Shown piece by piece: positions 13,211 to 15,262 of a stretch of 15,262 bases of DNA (position 1 is its first letter; each line of letters begins with the position of its first letter). A program made the position numbers and the translations under genes. Below the pieces are notes generated by a model that had not been told where the DNA came from, searched no databases, and saw only the letters and a list, made by a program, of their open reading frames with translations. This DNA comes from Sphingomonadales bacterium UBA6171 (lineage in GTDB: Bacteria; Pseudomonadota; Alphaproteobacteria; Sphingomonadales; Sphingomonadaceae), in NCBI GenBank assembly GCA_002422985.1, contig DITZ01000110.1, forward strand, positions 1 through 15,262, given 5' to 3'.

Positions 13211-15229
13211 ATGAACGCGCCCAATCCTCGCAGCAAGAAGCCGAAGCAGCGGCCATTCCTGCGGCGTTTCGCCATCGGCCTGCTGGGCTGGGGCGCGGCC
13301 TTTGCCATTATAGCCGCCATCGGCATCATCGCGGCGGTCGCCATCACCACCGCCTCGCTCCCCTCCTATCAGGAGATGATGAAGACCCCGCAGGGCCAGT
13401 CCGTGGTCATCCGCGCGTCAGACGGCACGGAGCTGGTCACCATTGGTCCCTCCTATGGCCGCTGGCTGCCCTATCGCGAGATCCCCGCGGAAATGGTGGA
13501 GGCGATGAAGGCGGTGGAGGACCGGCGGTTTGACTGGCATCCGGGCATCGATCCGATCGGCATCGCGCGCTCGATCTGGGTGAATTTCCGCGCCGGCAAA
13601 AAGGTGCAGGGCGCCTCCACCATCACCCAGCAATTGTCGCGCAACATCTTCCTGACCGCGACGCAAACCTACGACCGGAAGATTCGCGAAATGATCTACG
13701 CGCTCGCCATCGAGCGCAAATTCACCAAGCAACAGATTATGGAGCTGTATCTGAACCGGGTGTATTTCGGTGGCGGCGCCTATGGCATCGACGCCGCCGC
13801 GCGCAAATTCTATGGCCATCCGGCAACCGGGCTGACCACGCCCGAAGCCGCCATCATCGCCGGGCTGGTGAAGGCCCCCAGCCGCTATAGCCCGACCGCC
13901 GACCCCGAACAGGCCCGCCGCCGCGCGGCCATCGTTATCGACACCATGGCCGATTCGGGCGCGCTTTCCGCCACACAGGCCGCCGACGCCCGCGCGCGGG
14001 TGGATGGCGTGCGCTTTGTGGTGGACGAGGATCAGGGCGATGTCCGCTATTTCACGGACTGGGTGCTGAGCCAGCTGGAAACGCTGACGGATGAGGCCGT
14101 GCAGCCCATCGAGGTGTCCACCACGCTGCTGCCCGTGCATCAGGCCGCCGCCGAAGCGGCGGTGAAAGCCCAGCCGCTGGGCCATACCCAGGCCGCCATC
14201 GTCGCCATGCGCCCGGACGGTGCCGTGACCGCGCTGGTGGGCGGGCGGGATTATCGCCAGTCCAACTATAACCGCGCCATCGTGGCAGAGCGTCAGCCCG
14301 GCTCCTCCTGGAAACTGTTTCCCTATCTGGTGGCGCTGGAAGAGGGCCTGACGCCCGACGACCGGGTGGTGGACGAGCCGGTGAACATCAACGGCTGGAG
14401 CCCGCGCAATTCCAACCGCCGCTTTCTGGGCAGCATGACGCTGCGGCAGGCCTTTGCGCTGTCGGTCAACACGGTGGCGGTGCAGCTGGGCGCGCGATAT
14501 GGCTTTGATCAGGTGGCGGGCATGGCGCGGCGCTTTGGCATCACCACGCCCATCTCCGCCCAGCCCGCCATGGCGCTGGGCGCGTCCGACGTGACGCTGC
14601 TGCAACTGACGAGCGCCTATGCCGCCATCGCCGGCGGCGGCGTGGAGGCGCGGCCCTATGCCATCAACGCGATCACCACGGCCGGCGGCGAGCTGTTGTA
14701 CAACCGGGAAGCGGAAACGCCGCGCGTCCTCGTCGCACCCTTTGTCGCGGCCTATATGACCGACATGATGAAGGCCGCCGCTGAAACCGGCACCGGCCGC
14801 GCCGCGCAGTTCGGCCGGCCGATGGCGGGCAAGACCGGCACCACGTCGTCCAACAAGGACGGCTGGTTCATGGGCTTCACGCCCGATCTGGTGGCCGGCG
14901 TGTGGATGGGCCGGGATGACGCCCGCGCCGTGCCGGGCCTTGCCGGCGGACAGGCCCCCGCGCGCATCTTCCAGGCCTTCATGGCGCGCGCGCTCAGCGG
15001 CACGGCGGCCGCCAATCTCGACACCAATGTCGCCGTGCCGGACCTGGGGCTGGAGCCGGATGCCGAAGTCTATGGCCTGTCGCCCGAAGGCGAAGTGGTG
15101 GCCGAGCCGGAACCCCCGGCCGAGCCCCCGGCCCCGGCAGCCCCGCCGCCGCAGCCCATGTCAGACGGCTGGCTGGAGGGCATTATCCGGAATGACAGCA
15201 AGCAGGACGCGACTCCGCCCGGCGGTTGA
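13211..15229 (+). CDS. Class A penicillin-binding protein (PBP1A family transglycosylase/transpeptidase)
   Basis: A 672-residue bifunctional peptidoglycan synthase anchored in the inner membrane, active in the periplasm. A basic N-terminus (KKPKQRPFLRR) and one transmembrane helix (about 21-46) are followed by a GT51 glycosyltransferase domain. This domain has catalytic Glu103 in VEDRRF, then GASTITQQLSRNIF and ELYLNRVYFGGGAYGIDAAA. The penicillin-binding transpeptidase domain has S365-S-W-K, S418-V-N and K541-T-G-T. The C-terminus is a Pro/Ala/Glu tail (EPEPPAEPPAPAAPPPQP). It is shorter than E. coli PBP1A (about 850 residues), so the extra OB-like insert there is probably absent. ATG at 13211 is chosen because it starts just before the cytoplasmic/TM segment; longer open frame upstream is antisense to argG. 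No clear ribosome-binding site precedes it. Confidence 0.96.
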   Translation: MNAPNPRSKKPKQRPFLRRFAIGLLGWGAAFAIIAAIGIIAAVAITTASLPSYQEMMKTPQGQSVVIRASDGTELVTIGPSYGRWLPYREIPAEMVEAMKAVEDRRFDWHPGIDPIGIARSIWVNFRAGKKVQGASTITQQLSRNIFLTATQTYDRKIREMIYALAIERKFTKQQIMELYLNRVYFGGGAYGIDAAARKFYGHPATGLTTPEAAIIAGLVKAPSRYSPTADPEQARRRAAIVIDTMADSGALSATQAADARARVDGVRFVVDEDQGDVRYFTDWVLSQLETLTDEAVQPIEVSTTLLPVHQAAAEAAVKAQPLGHTQAAIVAMRPDGAVTALVGGRDYRQSNYNRAIVAERQPGSSWKLFPYLVALEEGLTPDDRVVDEPVNINGWSPRNSNRRFLGSMTLRQAFALSVNTVAVQLGARYGFDQVAGMARRFGITTPISAQPAMALGASDVTLLQLTSAYAAIAGGGVEARPYAINAITTAGGELLYNREAETPRVLVAPFVAAYMTDMMKAAAETGTGRAAQFGRPMAGKTGTTSSNKDGWFMGFTPDLVAGVWMGRDDARAVPGLAGGQAPARIFQAFMARALSGTAAANLDTNVAVPDLGLEPDAEVYGLSPEGEVVAEPEPPAEPPAPAAPPPQPMSDGWLEGIIRNDSKQDATPPGG

Positions 15230-15244
15230 GAGGCGCGGCGGTAA

Positions 15245-15255
15245 TGGGGTCAGCA
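15245..15255. repeat. Single GGGGTCAGC repeat core at the window end
   Basis: TGGGGTCAGCA recurs 15 bases past the stop codon of the penicillin-binding protein gene. It matches the core of the repeat at 1-80 and, in reverse complement, 11711-11750. The window ends soon after, so the full extent is not visible. Confidence 0.45.
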
Positions 15256-15262
15256 GCCCGCC

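Overview
The window is GC-rich DNA with long shadow ORFs in nearly every frame. Several features point to an alphaproteobacterium of the Sphingomonadales type: a TonB-dependent receptor whose TonB-box-like segment reads DIVVIG, a secreted protein ending in a VPEPATWA sorting signal, an S46 dipeptidyl-peptidase, and short dispersed palindromic repeats. This placement is inferred from gene content, not from a phylogenetic marker. I found no tRNA, rRNA, CRISPR array, prophage or transposase. Eight protein genes are supported.

Left part (1-4571, minus strand): a two-gene unit encodes a surface lipoprotein with a (PT)11 stalk and a predicted beta-helix domain (4385-2850), then a TonB-dependent outer-membrane receptor (2775-97). 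Upstream of the lipoprotein, at 4530-4547, is a site matching the classical PhoB (Pho) box at 15 of 18 positions on the correct strand. The simplest reading is a phosphate-starvation-induced outer-membrane uptake system. The lipoprotein would be a surface partner of the receptor, playing a role like SusD but with a different fold. This is the strongest candidate here for a poorly described system. A strong GC hairpin separates the two genes, and a 20-bp tandem repeat lies just beyond the receptor gene.

Middle (4572-10071): a large Lhr-type DEXH helicase (minus strand) is of the kind usually found with a DNA-repair ligase/nuclease cassette, but here stands alone. Its coding sequence carries an in-frame 27-bp minisatellite (five copies) between the two RecA-like lobes. 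Divergent from it is a small PEPxxWA-CTERM secreted protein with a convincing intrinsic terminator. A periplasmic S46 serine dipeptidyl-peptidase follows, with residues predicting DPP7-like specificity.

Right part (10072-15262): an AI-2E/PerM family membrane protein (minus) and a small GtrA-like membrane protein (plus) are divergent. Argininosuccinate synthase argG (minus) and a class A penicillin-binding protein (plus) are also divergent. The two convergent gaps (S46/AI-2E and GtrA/argG) each hold one copy of the same roughly 90-100 bp perfect or near-perfect palindrome. A related GGGGTCAGC repeat lies next to several gene 3' ends. No gene-free stretch exceeds 300 bases.
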